A stretch of DNA of 64,000 bases from VAZQ01 sp963758945 (GTDB taxonomy: Bacteria; Pseudomonadota; Alphaproteobacteria; Rhizobiales; Xanthobacteraceae), in contig CAVWXY010000006.1 in NCBI GenBank assembly GCA_963758945.1, positions 1,178,001 through 1,242,000 on the forward strand, read 5' to 3'. The position numbers and the translations under genes are program-made. The notes beneath the pieces were generated by a model. The model worked only from the letters and a program-made list of their open reading frames with translations, was not told the DNA's origin and did not search any database. Of this stretch, positions 1 through 7,855 are shown one piece after another (the first letter of the stretch is position 1; each line of letters begins with the position of its first letter).

Positions 1-260
1 GTGCCGTCTTCGGCGCGCAGGCCTTCTATGGTGACGATATCTGCGCCATCGGCTTGCACGGCCAGCGTAAGGCACGAGCGCGCGCTGCGCCCATTCATGG
101 AGATCGTGCAGGCGCCGCACACGCCATGCTCGCAGCCTAGATGCGTGCCGGTGAGATGCAGATGCTCCCGCAGGAAGTCCGCCAGCGACAAGCGTACCGG
201 AACGGTCTTCTCGTAGGTCCTGCCGTTCACGGTCAGCTGGATGCGTTGCTCCCTAGCCAA
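1..260 (-). CDS. coxS: [2Fe-2S] subunit of CO dehydrogenase/xanthine oxidase-family Mo hydroxylase (partial)
   Basis: Small iron-sulfur subunit of a molybdenum hydroxylase; in this family it relays electrons from the Mo site to FAD. About 86 N-terminal residues are visible. They contain the ferredoxin loop LGCEHGVCGACT (C-x4-C-x2-C) and a further conserved Cys in ARSCLTL. Family members are about 155-165 residues, so roughly half lies outside the window. No ATG fits; TTG is chosen because AGGAG lies six bases upstream and the start overlaps the stop of the FAD-subunit gene by 8 bases, as is usual in coxM-coxS-coxL operons. The large Mo subunit should follow beyond the edge. The substrate cannot be inferred; many such enzymes are not CO dehydrogenases. 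Confidence 0.8.
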   Translation of the reverse strand, partial: MAREQRIQLTVNGRTYEKTVPVRLSLADFLREHLHLTGTHLGCEHGVCGACTISMNGRSARSCLTLAVQADGADIVTIEGLRAEDG

Positions 261-1143
261 CTTGCTCTCCTGTCGCCCGCGCCAGCGCCGTCTCCAAGGC
301 TCGCACCGTTAACACGCCCGCCAGATGCCTCCGGTACGAAGAAGATGCGTGGACGTCGTCGGCCGGATCGACTGCGGCTACGACACTTGCAGCCGCAGCG
401 GCGAACGCCTCCCGGTGTCCGTCGGCACCTATCCGATGCGCCGTGAGCGCTGCTTCCGCCGCACGGGCCCGAAACGGGCCGTCGCCCATCCCCACCATGG
501 TCAGCCGCGCCGTTTCGCACACTCCTTCTCGCATCCGCAACGTGGCGGCCACGCCGGCAATGGCGAAATCGCCGAGGCGGCGGGCAAACTCGACGAACGC
601 CGCGCCCGTGCCGGCGGGCGGACGCGGGTAACGCACCTCCACCACCATCTCGCCCGGCTCCAGCGCCGTCGACAGCATGCCCGCGAAGAACTGTTCCGCC
701 GGCAGCTCGCGGCGCCCGGCGGCTCCCGCTATCACCACCGTCCCATCGAGCGTCACCAGCACGCCGGGGTGCTCCGCGGCCGGATCGTTGTGGGACACGC
801 TGCCGCAAACAGTTCCGCGATTCCTGATCGCCGGGTGCGCGACCTGCGTGGTCGCCTCGGCGAGCAATGGCCAGCCTTCGCGCACGTCTCCGCTGCGCAA
901 TAGGTCGGCGTGCCGAACGAGCGCACCAACGGTCAGGCTGTCCGTTCCGACATCCAGGCGGTTCAGCGCCTCGATGCGGTTGATATCCACCACCACCGCG
1001 GGGGAGAGGATGCGGCAGTTGAGCATGGGAACGAGGCTCTGGCCGCCTGCCAGTACTCTGCCGTCCTGGCCGGCATCGTCCAAAATACGCAGAGCCTCTT
1101 CCAAGCTGCGCGGTGCGTAATAATCGAACCATGCCGGCTTCAC
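253..1143 (-). CDS. coxM: FAD-binding subunit of CO dehydrogenase/xanthine oxidase-family Mo hydroxylase
   Basis: Medium, FAD-binding subunit (about 296 residues, normal for CoxM), which passes electrons from the FeS subunit to the acceptor. Visible signatures are the N-terminal FAD-binding AGGQSLVPML motif near residue 32 and the TVCGSVSHNDPAAE motif near residue 110, followed by a CoxM-type C-terminal domain. A longer reading to 1293 exists, but its extra 50 residues look random. GTG at 1143, just before KPAWFDYYAPRSLEEAL, gives the usual family N-terminus and has a purine-rich stretch upstream. It is the first gene of the operon and overlaps the FeS subunit gene downstream. It is divergent from the SDR gene, with a 335-bp control region between them. 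Confidence 0.82.
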   Translation of the reverse strand: MKPAWFDYYAPRSLEEALRILDDAGQDGRVLAGGQSLVPMLNCRILSPAVVVDINRIEALNRLDVGTDSLTVGALVRHADLLRSGDVREGWPLLAEATTQVAHPAIRNRGTVCGSVSHNDPAAEHPGVLVTLDGTVVIAGAAGRRELPAEQFFAGMLSTALEPGEMVVEVRYPRPPAGTGAAFVEFARRLGDFAIAGVAATLRMREGVCETARLTMVGMGDGPFRARAAEAALTAHRIGADGHREAFAAAAASVVAAVDPADDVHASSSYRRHLAGVLTVRALETALARATGEQVG

Positions 1144-1478
1144 GTGCTTCTCAACCTCTTTCGATGGGAGCTTAAGTCGAGCGCCAGTCTGCGCGTCGCG
1201 ATTCGTACCGCTGACCTGGAACTCACACCTGCGCGGGACTGCGGCCGCCGGACAACTCCGATTCCCGTTGGCGCCGTTCACCCAACTCTTCACGCATGTG
1301 CCAGCTCTTTATTATGTGTACGCATTAATATAATGAAATTGCCGCAGCGATGGTGTCAACCGATCAGGTCGAGCCCGCGGCGATGCGCTTCGGTGCGACA
1401 CGACCTCCCGTCCGAGCGGGGTCGGATATCGGGCGCGGCAGGCTAGAACGTTCCTCCGTCACGCAGAAGGCGGCACCC
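1144..1478. promoter_or_regulatory. Divergent control region between coxM-type operon and SDR gene, with candidate operator
   Basis: This 335-bp non-coding gap separates two divergent genes. Most of it is GC-rich, but around 1308-1335 it becomes AT-rich. There lies ATGTGTACGCAT (1314-1325), a near-palindrome around a GTAC core that resembles GntR-type half-sites, and close by TATAATG (about 1329-1335) which could be a -10 element for rightward transcription. No gene is seen in the gap. The regulator is not encoded next to it. Confidence 0.35.
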
Positions 1479-2231
1479 ATGGACATTCAACTCAAGGAGC
1501 GCGTTGCGCTCGTCACCGGTGGCACCCGGGATGTCGGGCGGCAAATCGCTCTATCGCTCGCCGCAGAAGGGGCGGCGGTCGCCGTCCACTATCATCACTC
1601 GGCCGATGCGGCCGAGGGCGTGGTGTCAGAGGTGCGGGCGCAAGGCGGAAGGGCGAGGTCGTATCAGGCCGATGTCGCTGATCGCGCTGCGGTGCGCGGC
1701 ATGGTGCAAAGCATCGTTGCAGACTTCGGCGGCCTCAACATCCTGGTGAACAATGCGGGGCTTGCAATCCGCAAGCCGTTCAAGGAAACCACGCCGGAAG
1801 ATTGGCGCAGCCAGATCGACGTGAACCTCCTGGGGGCCATTCACCTGTGCCACGAGGCCGGCCCGCACCTCGAGAAAGGCGGGGATGGCCGGATCATCGC
1901 GATCGTCGGCGATTCGTCGCGGGTCGGTGAATCCGGACTCTCGATCGTAGGCGCCGCACGCGCCGGGGTCGTCGCGTTGATGAAATCGCTTGCGCGCGAA
2001 TTGGGGCGCGCCGGCGTCACCGCGAATACGGTCTCGCTCGGTCTTGTCGAGACCGAGCATGATCCTGCGTGGCTCGACGCCAATCGCGAGAAGCTCGTCA
2101 AGTTCTATCCGGTGCGGCGGCTTGGCCGGCCCGACGACATCGCGCCGACGGTGGCGCTCCTCGCGTCGCCGCGTAGCGGTTGGATTACGGGCCAAGTGAT
2201 CAGTATCAGCGGCGGCTATTGCATGGTATGA
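1479..2231 (+). CDS. Short-chain dehydrogenase/reductase-family protein with degenerate catalytic site
   Basis: A 250-residue Rossmann-fold SDR, FabG-like in length and architecture. VTGGTRDVG near residue 12 is the cofactor loop, but the middle Gly of TGxxxGxG is Asp. The NNAG motif is intact near residue 86. Where the active-site YxxxK belongs, the sequence reads VGAAR (in SIVGAARAGVVALMKS), so both catalytic Tyr and Lys are replaced. It may therefore be non-catalytic, or use another chemistry. ATG at 1479 is chosen because the SDR fold starts there; the longer reading from 1350 adds an unrelated 43 residues. It stands alone between the coxM-type operon and the PaaY-like gene. Confidence 0.8.
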   Translation: MDIQLKERVALVTGGTRDVGRQIALSLAAEGAAVAVHYHHSADAAEGVVSEVRAQGGRARSYQADVADRAAVRGMVQSIVADFGGLNILVNNAGLAIRKPFKETTPEDWRSQIDVNLLGAIHLCHEAGPHLEKGGDGRIIAIVGDSSRVGESGLSIVGAARAGVVALMKSLARELGRAGVTANTVSLGLVETEHDPAWLDANREKLVKFYPVRRLGRPDDIAPTVALLASPRSGWITGQVISISGGYCMV

Positions 2232-2374
2232 GCGCGCGACCCGGAGCGGTGCGAGATGGCTGATGACGGCGCGATGCCGTGATATCGAGGCCGTCGTGCA
2301 ACGATCGCAAGTCCGCGCTTAGACCAAAGAGCCTCACCAGGACACCCGGCAATCGCGCTCGCCATAGGACTCCC

Positions 2375-2986
2375 ATGCAGAACTGCTATGCAATTGAGGA
2401 CCTCATCCCTGTCGTCGACCCGACGGCTTACGTGCATCCCACGGCCGTGCTCATCGGCGACGTGATCGTCGGGCCGCGCTGCTATGTCGGGCCTGCCGCC
2501 TGCCTGCGCGGCGATTTCGGACGCATCACGTTGCGAGAAGGCGCAAATGTCCAGGACACCTGCGTGATGCACGGCTTTCCCGAGGCCGATACGATCGTCG
2601 AACCCGACGGGCACATCGGACATGGTGCGGTGATACACGGCGCGCATATCGGACGGAACGTCTTGGTGGGCATGAATGCGGTGATCATGGATCGCACGGA
2701 GATCGGCGAATCCGCCATTGTCGGGGCGATGGCTTTCGTGCCCGAAGGCACGGTCATCCCGCCGCGATCGCTCGCGCTCGGCATTCCAGCCCGCGTCGCC
2801 CGGCAACTGACCGACCAGGAGATTGCCTGGAAAAGGACCGGAACGCTCCAATATCAAGAGCTCGCGGTTCGCAGCTTGGCCAGCCAACGCGCGGTTCAAC
2901 CCCTGAGCGTGCCACAGCCCGACCGGCCGCGCTTCAAGGGCGGCTCGGCCGTAACCCTCGGGACCATAAAAGCGTCGCTGGCTTGA
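2375..2986 (+). CDS. PaaY/CaiE-type gamma-carbonic anhydrase-like hexapeptide-repeat protein
   Basis: A 203-residue left-handed beta-helix protein of the PaaY/CaiE group. These form trimers with metal-binding histidines; PaaY is a thioesterase that hydrolyses dead-end CoA esters in phenylacetate catabolism. The sequence shows imperfect hexapeptide turns (VHPTAVLIGDVIVGP) and the typical CVMHGFPEADTIVEPDGHIGHG and GMNAVIMD segments, with His residues in MHGF and GHIGHGAVIHG at the expected metal-site positions. The ATG at 2375 gives the family N-terminus MQNCYAIEDLIPVVDP. No paa genes are adjacent, so the actual substrate is open. The C-terminus is about 20 residues longer than usual and rich in Pro and Arg. 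Confidence 0.75.
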   Translation: MQNCYAIEDLIPVVDPTAYVHPTAVLIGDVIVGPRCYVGPAACLRGDFGRITLREGANVQDTCVMHGFPEADTIVEPDGHIGHGAVIHGAHIGRNVLVGMNAVIMDRTEIGESAIVGAMAFVPEGTVIPPRSLALGIPARVARQLTDQEIAWKRTGTLQYQELAVRSLASQRAVQPLSVPQPDRPRFKGGSAVTLGTIKASLA

Positions 2987-3226
2987 AGCGATCGCGCAGG
3001 CGGGGACGCGCCGGTGCGCCCAAGGCAGTTGTCCAGCCGCGGGCTGCCATCACTGTGGCCTGAAGGTCACAGCTGGGAAGATTTCCGCCATATTGTGAAC
3101 CAATGGCGCCCAATGCGCGCCATAGAAGGTTATCATGGTGCCGAGGGGGTGCTTCCGATTCCAGGTCGGAGGCAGCGGCGCGCAACTCGGATCCGTCCGT
3201 ACGCGCCGGTCGGGGGAGATGGGGAA

Positions 3227-3871
3227 TTGGCCCAGTTCATCTCGAGCTATGGCTTCTGGCTGGTCGCCGCTTTCATCGCGCTCGAAAGCGTCGGGATTCC
3301 ATTGCCGGCCGAGGCGGCCTTGATTGCAGCGGCATTCTTGGCGGCCAAGCACGGCGTCAATATCTGGCCGTTGATCGCTGCCGGCATCTTTGCGGCGATC
3401 GTGGGCGAGATTGTCGGCTTTTGGATCGGCAGGAAGTTCGGGAACCAACTGCTCAAAAGATACGGCGCCCGCGTCGGATTGACGGAGGGACGGATCAAGA
3501 TCGGGCAATGGCTGTTCGTGCGCTACGGCGGCAGGTTTGTTTTTGTTGCTCGATTTTTGCCGTTTCTGCGCAACATGGCCGCCGTGCTTGCCGGCACGAA
3601 TTCCATGGCGCAGCACAATTTCTATTTCGCCAGTGCGACCGCGGCGGCGTCGTGGATCACATGCTACGGCCTGGCCGCTTATTCCTTCGGTGAGGCATTT
3701 GGGAATTTGGCGTCACCGGCCGCGATTTGCCTGGGGTTGGCGGCGGCGGTGCTCGTCCTGGCAGTGCCGGCGCTGATCCTGCAGTATGAGAATCATCTGT
3801 TGGCCAAGGCCGAGGGTAAATTGCCCGAGCGGGCGCTGGTTCCGCAGCGGCGTGCCGTGCAAGCACGGTGA
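3227..3871 (+). CDS. DedA-family inner-membrane protein (SNARE-associated/VTT domain)
   Basis: An integral membrane protein of 214 residues in the DedA superfamily, whose members are implicated in undecaprenyl-phosphate and phospholipid recycling. It shows the N-terminal re-entrant helix with ALESVGIPLPAEAAL (conserved E and the G-x-P-x-P-x-E pattern) and the FVARFLPFLRNMAAVLAG segment (family F-x-R-F-x-P-x-x-R). Hydrophobic helices and an Arg-rich tail follow. No ATG lies close to the conserved N-terminus; TTG at 3227 after GGGGA is chosen, because the upstream 71 codons of the open frame look non-coding. It is monocistronic, 240 bp after the PaaY-like gene. Confidence 0.8.
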   Translation: MAQFISSYGFWLVAAFIALESVGIPLPAEAALIAAAFLAAKHGVNIWPLIAAGIFAAIVGEIVGFWIGRKFGNQLLKRYGARVGLTEGRIKIGQWLFVRYGGRFVFVARFLPFLRNMAAVLAGTNSMAQHNFYFASATAAASWITCYGLAAYSFGEAFGNLASPAAICLGLAAAVLVLAVPALILQYENHLLAKAEGKLPERALVPQRRAVQAR

Positions 3872-4166
3872 TCAGGCCGCGCGGTCGCATGCCTTCAGGC
3901 GCTCGTTCTGGGCCTGTCGCGGAATACTGACTTGACGCGCCGGCTCGGCCGCGGCGTACGAGCTGCGGCTGGGGACGCCACATTCGGTCGGTGCGATCGG
4001 CGCGCTTCTGCGTCGTGAGATCACGCCGCAGAGCGGGTCCATTGATCCCATTCCTTCTTTCACCGGCTTCGACGCGGGCCACATCGGGCTCCATCAGCGA
4101 CGCGGCGCTGGCGGCAAATGTCTCGCCATGCCAGCATGGCCCGCGAGCTGCGAAAGAGGACAAGAA

Positions 4167-5354
4167 ATGACCGTTCGAGCGGGGCGCGAGTTCCTGGCGA
4201 TCCCTGGCCCAACCACGGTGCCCGACGAAGTCCTAAGGGCCATGCATCGGCCGGCCGTGGACATCTATTCCGGCTCGTTGGTGCAACTCACCGACAGCTT
4301 GCTGACTGATCTCAGCCGGGTGTTCCGAACCGAGGGCCGCTCATACGTCTACATTGCCAACGGGCATGGCGCATGGGAGGCCGCGCTGACCAATGTCCTG
4401 TCGAAGGGGGACAGGATCCTGGTGTTGGAAAGCGGTCGGTTCGCGGCTGGGTGGGGCGATGCCGCGGCCGGGCTCGGCGTCGAGGTTGAGGCGCTCAAGG
4501 GCGATTGGCGCCGCGCAGTGCGTCCGGCCGAGGTGGAGGCGCGCCTGCGAGCGGACCAAGCGGGTAGGATCAAGGCCATTCTGGCGGTGCAGGTCGATAC
4601 CGCCTCGAGCGCGGCCAATGACATCGCCGGCATCGGCCGGGCGATCAAGGCTGCAAAGCATGACGCCCTTTTCATGGTGGATGCCGTCGCCTCGCTGGGC
4701 TGCGTGCCGTTCGAGATGGACGCCTGGGGCGTCGATGTCGCCGTTTCGGGATCGCAGAAGGGTCTCATGACGCCGCCCGGCCTCGGCTTCGTCGCGGTCG
4801 GCCGGCGTGCGCGCGAGGCGCACGCCGGCGCCGGCTTGCGGACGCCCTACTGGGACTGGACCGCGCGCGACGGCAACGTTCACTACCAGAAATACGCCGG
4901 CACGCCGCCCGAGCACCTCATGTTCGCGCTGCGTCAGGCGCTCGACATGCTGTTCGAGGAGGGGCTCGAAAACGTCTTTCTCCGTCATCGCCTGCTGGCG
5001 GAGGCGGTGCGTCGTGCCGTTGCGAAGTGGTCGGAGGCAGATGCGTTCGGTTTCAATATTGCGCAACCGGAGGACCGCGCCGATACCGTGACGACTGTCT
5101 TGATGAACGGCGGGAGTGACCCGCGCCGGCTTGTCGATTATTGCGACAAGAAGTGCGGTGTCGTGCTCGGCATCGGCATCGGCGATCTGTCCGGCAAGGC
5201 CTTCCGCATCGCCCATATGGGACATGTCAATGCCCCGATGATCTTGGGCACGCTCGCCGTGATCGAGGTCGGCCTCAACGCGTTGCGGATACCGCACGGC
5301 AAGGGCGGCGCGCAGGCCGCGATCGAATGGCTGGGTGAGAGCGTTCTCGAGTAG
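4167..5354 (+). CDS. Serine-glyoxylate aminotransferase-type class V PLP enzyme
   Basis: A 395-residue fold-type I PLP enzyme of aminotransferase class V, closest in pattern to serine-glyoxylate/alanine-glyoxylate aminotransferases (serine cycle, photorespiration-like glyoxylate removal). It has the N-terminal FLAIPGPTTVPDEVLRAM, the cofactor-binding aspartate in MVDAVASLGC, and the Schiff-base lysine in SGSQKGLMTPPG (Lys198). ATG at 4167 follows AGAGGA, with the family N-terminus directly after it; an upstream start at 4128 adds 13 irrelevant residues. Its last codons (PHGKGGAQAAIEW) are repeated as a remnant at 14.6 kb, and a PPOX gene fragment follows it, so it marks one border of the selenium island. 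Confidence 0.82.
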   Translation: MTVRAGREFLAIPGPTTVPDEVLRAMHRPAVDIYSGSLVQLTDSLLTDLSRVFRTEGRSYVYIANGHGAWEAALTNVLSKGDRILVLESGRFAAGWGDAAAGLGVEVEALKGDWRRAVRPAEVEARLRADQAGRIKAILAVQVDTASSAANDIAGIGRAIKAAKHDALFMVDAVASLGCVPFEMDAWGVDVAVSGSQKGLMTPPGLGFVAVGRRAREAHAGAGLRTPYWDWTARDGNVHYQKYAGTPPEHLMFALRQALDMLFEEGLENVFLRHRLLAEAVRRAVAKWSEADAFGFNIAQPEDRADTVTTVLMNGGSDPRRLVDYCDKKCGVVLGIGIGDLSGKAFRIAHMGHVNAPMILGTLAVIEVGLNALRIPHGKGGAQAAIEWLGESVLE

Positions 5355-5370
5355 GTTCCGGGTACGGGCA

Positions 5371-5439
5371 GGCGACGATTTGCGAAAAATACCTCGATCT
5401 GCCTGCGCGGAAGAACGCGTTTTGCGGGGCTGGCCCACG
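5371..5439 (+). pseudogene. Remnant of the 5' end of a PPOX-family gene
   Basis: Directly after the aminotransferase stop, the sequence still aligns with the start of the intact PPOX gene at 14718. Translated, EKYLDLPARKNAF matches EKYLDLLQRKKAF, and the DNA stretch GAAAAATA(C/T)CTCGATCTG is nearly identical. Beyond about 5439 the similarity stops and the selenium island begins. There is no start codon and the frame is lost, so this is a dead fragment, not a gene. Confidence 0.65.
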
Positions 5440-5446
5440 GCCCCGC
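5424..5446. terminator. Hairpin between convergent genes
   Basis: GCGGGGC and GCCCCGC form a 7-bp perfect stem with a 9-base loop between the convergent aminotransferase and selD stop codons. There is no T-tract, so it would be a weak or Rho-assisted terminator at best. Confidence 0.3.
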
Positions 5447-5494
5447 GGTGTCAGCGGCATCCGGCGCCGGAGCGCGGCGGCGTTGCAGGGTGCA

Positions 5495-7855
5495 TCAGGA
5501 AACGGATGCTTGCGTGCTTGCACCCTGCTCCGTCGCATGTGCCCGGTCGCCGACCGGATGTCGTCCGCCGAGCGCTTCGGCGAGCCGCGCTCCGGTGAGA
5601 TCGAGGGTGACGGGTTCCGGTGCATCGCCGCGCTCTTGCGCGAACCCGATGACGTCGGCGGCGGCGTAGCCCGCCGCGCGCAGCGCGGCGACGCAGCGTT
5701 CCGCCTCGCTTAGCGGGATCGCCGCGAGCAGCCCGCCCGCCGTCTGCGGGTCGAACAGCAGCGGGTAGAGCGGATGCCGCGCGACCGTCTCGACGTCCTT
5801 GACGGCGCGGCGCAAGCGCGCATTCTGAGGCTGCAGCGACGAGAAGATGCCACGCGCCACGGTGTCGCGCGCGCCGTCGAGCAGCGGCACGCGGTCGATC
5901 GCGATGGTGACGTCGACGTCCGAGGCGCGCACCATTTCAACGAGGTGGCCGAGCAAACCGAACCCGGTCACGTCGGTGGCGGCATGCACGCCGTGTTGCC
6001 GCAGGATCTCCGCTGCCCGGCGGTTCGAACGCACCATATGGGCGATCGCCGCCATCACCCAGCGGGCCTTGGCTTTGCCGCGCATGTCGGCGGCGAGCAA
6101 CGTGCCTGTGCCGATCGGTTTGGTCAGTATGAGCGCGTCTTTCGACCTGATCCCGCCTTTGCGCAGCGCCGCGTTCCGCGCAACGAGCCCGTTGATCGCA
6201 AAACCGAGCGCCAGCTCGGCGCCTTCGCTGGTATGACCGCCGACGAGCGCGCACCCGGCTTGCCGCAGCACCTCGTTCGCGCCGGCCATCATCGCGGACA
6301 AGTCGGCCTCGACCTTGGCTTCGAGCCCGTACGGCACGGTAGCGATCGCCAGTGCCGTTTGCGGCTCGCCACCCATGGCATAGACGTCGCCAAGCGCATG
6401 GTTGGCCGCGATTCGACCGAGCGTATAAGGATCGTCGACGATGGCGCGGAAATAGTCGACGGTTTGCAGCGAGAGCCGGTCGCCGCCGACATCGACCAGG
6501 GCGGCGTCGTCCGGCGCGTCGAGGCCGACGACCACGTCGGTACGTGCAACCGGCTCGATGCTCCCGAGCGCACGCGAAAGCACTGTGGCGCCGACCTTGG
6601 CGCCGCAGCCGCCACAGCGCATGGCGATGGTGGAAATCTCCCGGAGCGCCTGCCGGTCGGACAATGGCGATGACGACGCCGGCGGCGGCGCCATTTCCGG
6701 CAGCTCGTGGAACTTGCGCATAAAGCGGCGGTCGATCCAGTCCTTCCAGCGCCACACCCACGCGCCCTCGAACACCAGGCCATTGCGGGTTCCGAGCGCG
6801 TGGCGCTCGCCCGTCGAGACCAGATAGAGCGCCTCGCGCTGCGGGCGGAACGTTCGCAAGGACCGGCCGGTCAGAGTGCGGCGGATATTGTCGGCGAGCA
6901 CCGGTCCGGCACGCACGGCATACACGCCTGATTTCGGCAGCTCGCGCGCGGCGAATGCGATGGTGTCGCCGGCCGCGAACATGTTGTCATGCCCGCAGAT
7001 CCGCAAGGTAGCGTCCACCTTGAGAAAGCCCCGGTCGTCGAGCGGCAGCCCGGCCTGCGCGAGCCAGCGCGCCGGCGCAGCTTGGGTGGTCCACAAAATC
7101 TCGTCGGCCTCGACCGGCGCGCGGCCGTCGAGCATGAGCCGTCCGGCCTCGACGGCGGTGACCGCGGCACCGGTCAGGACGGCGATGCCGCGGGCGGCCA
7201 GGATGGCGTGGAAGCGCGAGCGGAATGCGGGCGGAAAGCTCGGCAGGATGTCGGTGGTGTCGGACACCAGGACGAACGACAGCGTGCCGGGATCGAAGCC
7301 CGCGCGCGCGACCTCGCGCCGCAACCGGTGTTCGACCGAGAGCAGGAGCTCGACCCCGCCGGCGCCGGCGCCGACGAGTGCCACGCGCGTGCGCCCCTTG
7401 CGCGCAAGCACGCGGACCTCGAGCGCTTCCAGCCGACTGCGGAATCCATCGATCGGTTTGACCGGAATGGCGTGGTCGCTCGCGCCCGGCACATCTGCCG
7501 TATTCGGAGTTGACCCGATATTGAACGAGAGCAGGTCGTAGGGGACCGGCGGGCGGCGGCGGCAGATCACATGACGCCGGGCGAGGTCGAGACCGACGAC
7601 CTCATCCTGGTAGAGCCGGGCTCCGGCAAAGCGCGTCAGCGGCCCGGTGTCGATATGCGCGTCATCGACCCCATAGTGGCCGGCGACGAGGCCGGGCAGC
7701 ATGCCGGAATACGGGGTATGCACCTCGCGGCTTATGAGGGTGAAGCGCACACCCGGGATCGGCTTCATGCCGAACATGCGCAGCACCGTGACGTGCGAAT
7801 GGCCGGCGCCCACCAGCACCACGTCCTTGACGACGGGAACGGCTACGCCTTGCAT
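5495..7855 (-). CDS. selD: NDH-2-like flavoprotein fused to selenide, water dikinase (SelD; SenC role)
   Basis: A 786-residue fusion. Residues about 10-385 are a pyridine nucleotide-disulfide/NDH-2-like flavoprotein: VLVGAGHSHVTVL (FAD dinucleotide fold), VALVGAGAGGVEL (NAD fold, near 160) and FAAGDTIAF (FAD, near 293). Residues about 405-740 are SelD, which makes selenophosphate from selenide and ATP. Its catalytic loop reads CGGCGAK with Cys417 and Lys420 kept, while the second Cys of the E. coli GCGCK loop is Ala. ATG at 7855 follows GAGGAGGG and overlaps the permease stop by 13 bases, so it is the last gene of the senB-transporter-selD operon. In selenoneine clusters a SelD homologue (SenC) supplies selenophosphate. 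Use for selenoproteins cannot be excluded, but no selA, selB or tRNA-Sec is seen. Confidence 0.88.
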   Translation of the reverse strand: MQGVAVPVVKDVVLVGAGHSHVTVLRMFGMKPIPGVRFTLISREVHTPYSGMLPGLVAGHYGVDDAHIDTGPLTRFAGARLYQDEVVGLDLARRHVICRRRPPVPYDLLSFNIGSTPNTADVPGASDHAIPVKPIDGFRSRLEALEVRVLARKGRTRVALVGAGAGGVELLLSVEHRLRREVARAGFDPGTLSFVLVSDTTDILPSFPPAFRSRFHAILAARGIAVLTGAAVTAVEAGRLMLDGRAPVEADEILWTTQAAPARWLAQAGLPLDDRGFLKVDATLRICGHDNMFAAGDTIAFAARELPKSGVYAVRAGPVLADNIRRTLTGRSLRTFRPQREALYLVSTGERHALGTRNGLVFEGAWVWRWKDWIDRRFMRKFHELPEMAPPPASSSPLSDRQALREISTIAMRCGGCGAKVGATVLSRALGSIEPVARTDVVVGLDAPDDAALVDVGGDRLSLQTVDYFRAIVDDPYTLGRIAANHALGDVYAMGGEPQTALAIATVPYGLEAKVEADLSAMMAGANEVLRQAGCALVGGHTSEGAELALGFAINGLVARNAALRKGGIRSKDALILTKPIGTGTLLAADMRGKAKARWVMAAIAHMVRSNRRAAEILRQHGVHAATDVTGFGLLGHLVEMVRASDVDVTIAIDRVPLLDGARDTVARGIFSSLQPQNARLRRAVKDVETVARHPLYPLLFDPQTAGGLLAAIPLSEAERCVAALRAAGYAAADVIGFAQERGDAPEPVTLDLTGARLAEALGGRHPVGDRAHATEQGASTQASVS

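Noticed and set aside
5495..7855. SelD serving selenoprotein synthesis
   Set aside because: Not excluded, but no selA, selB, tRNA-Sec or in-frame TGA candidates are visible, while senA and senB are adjacent.
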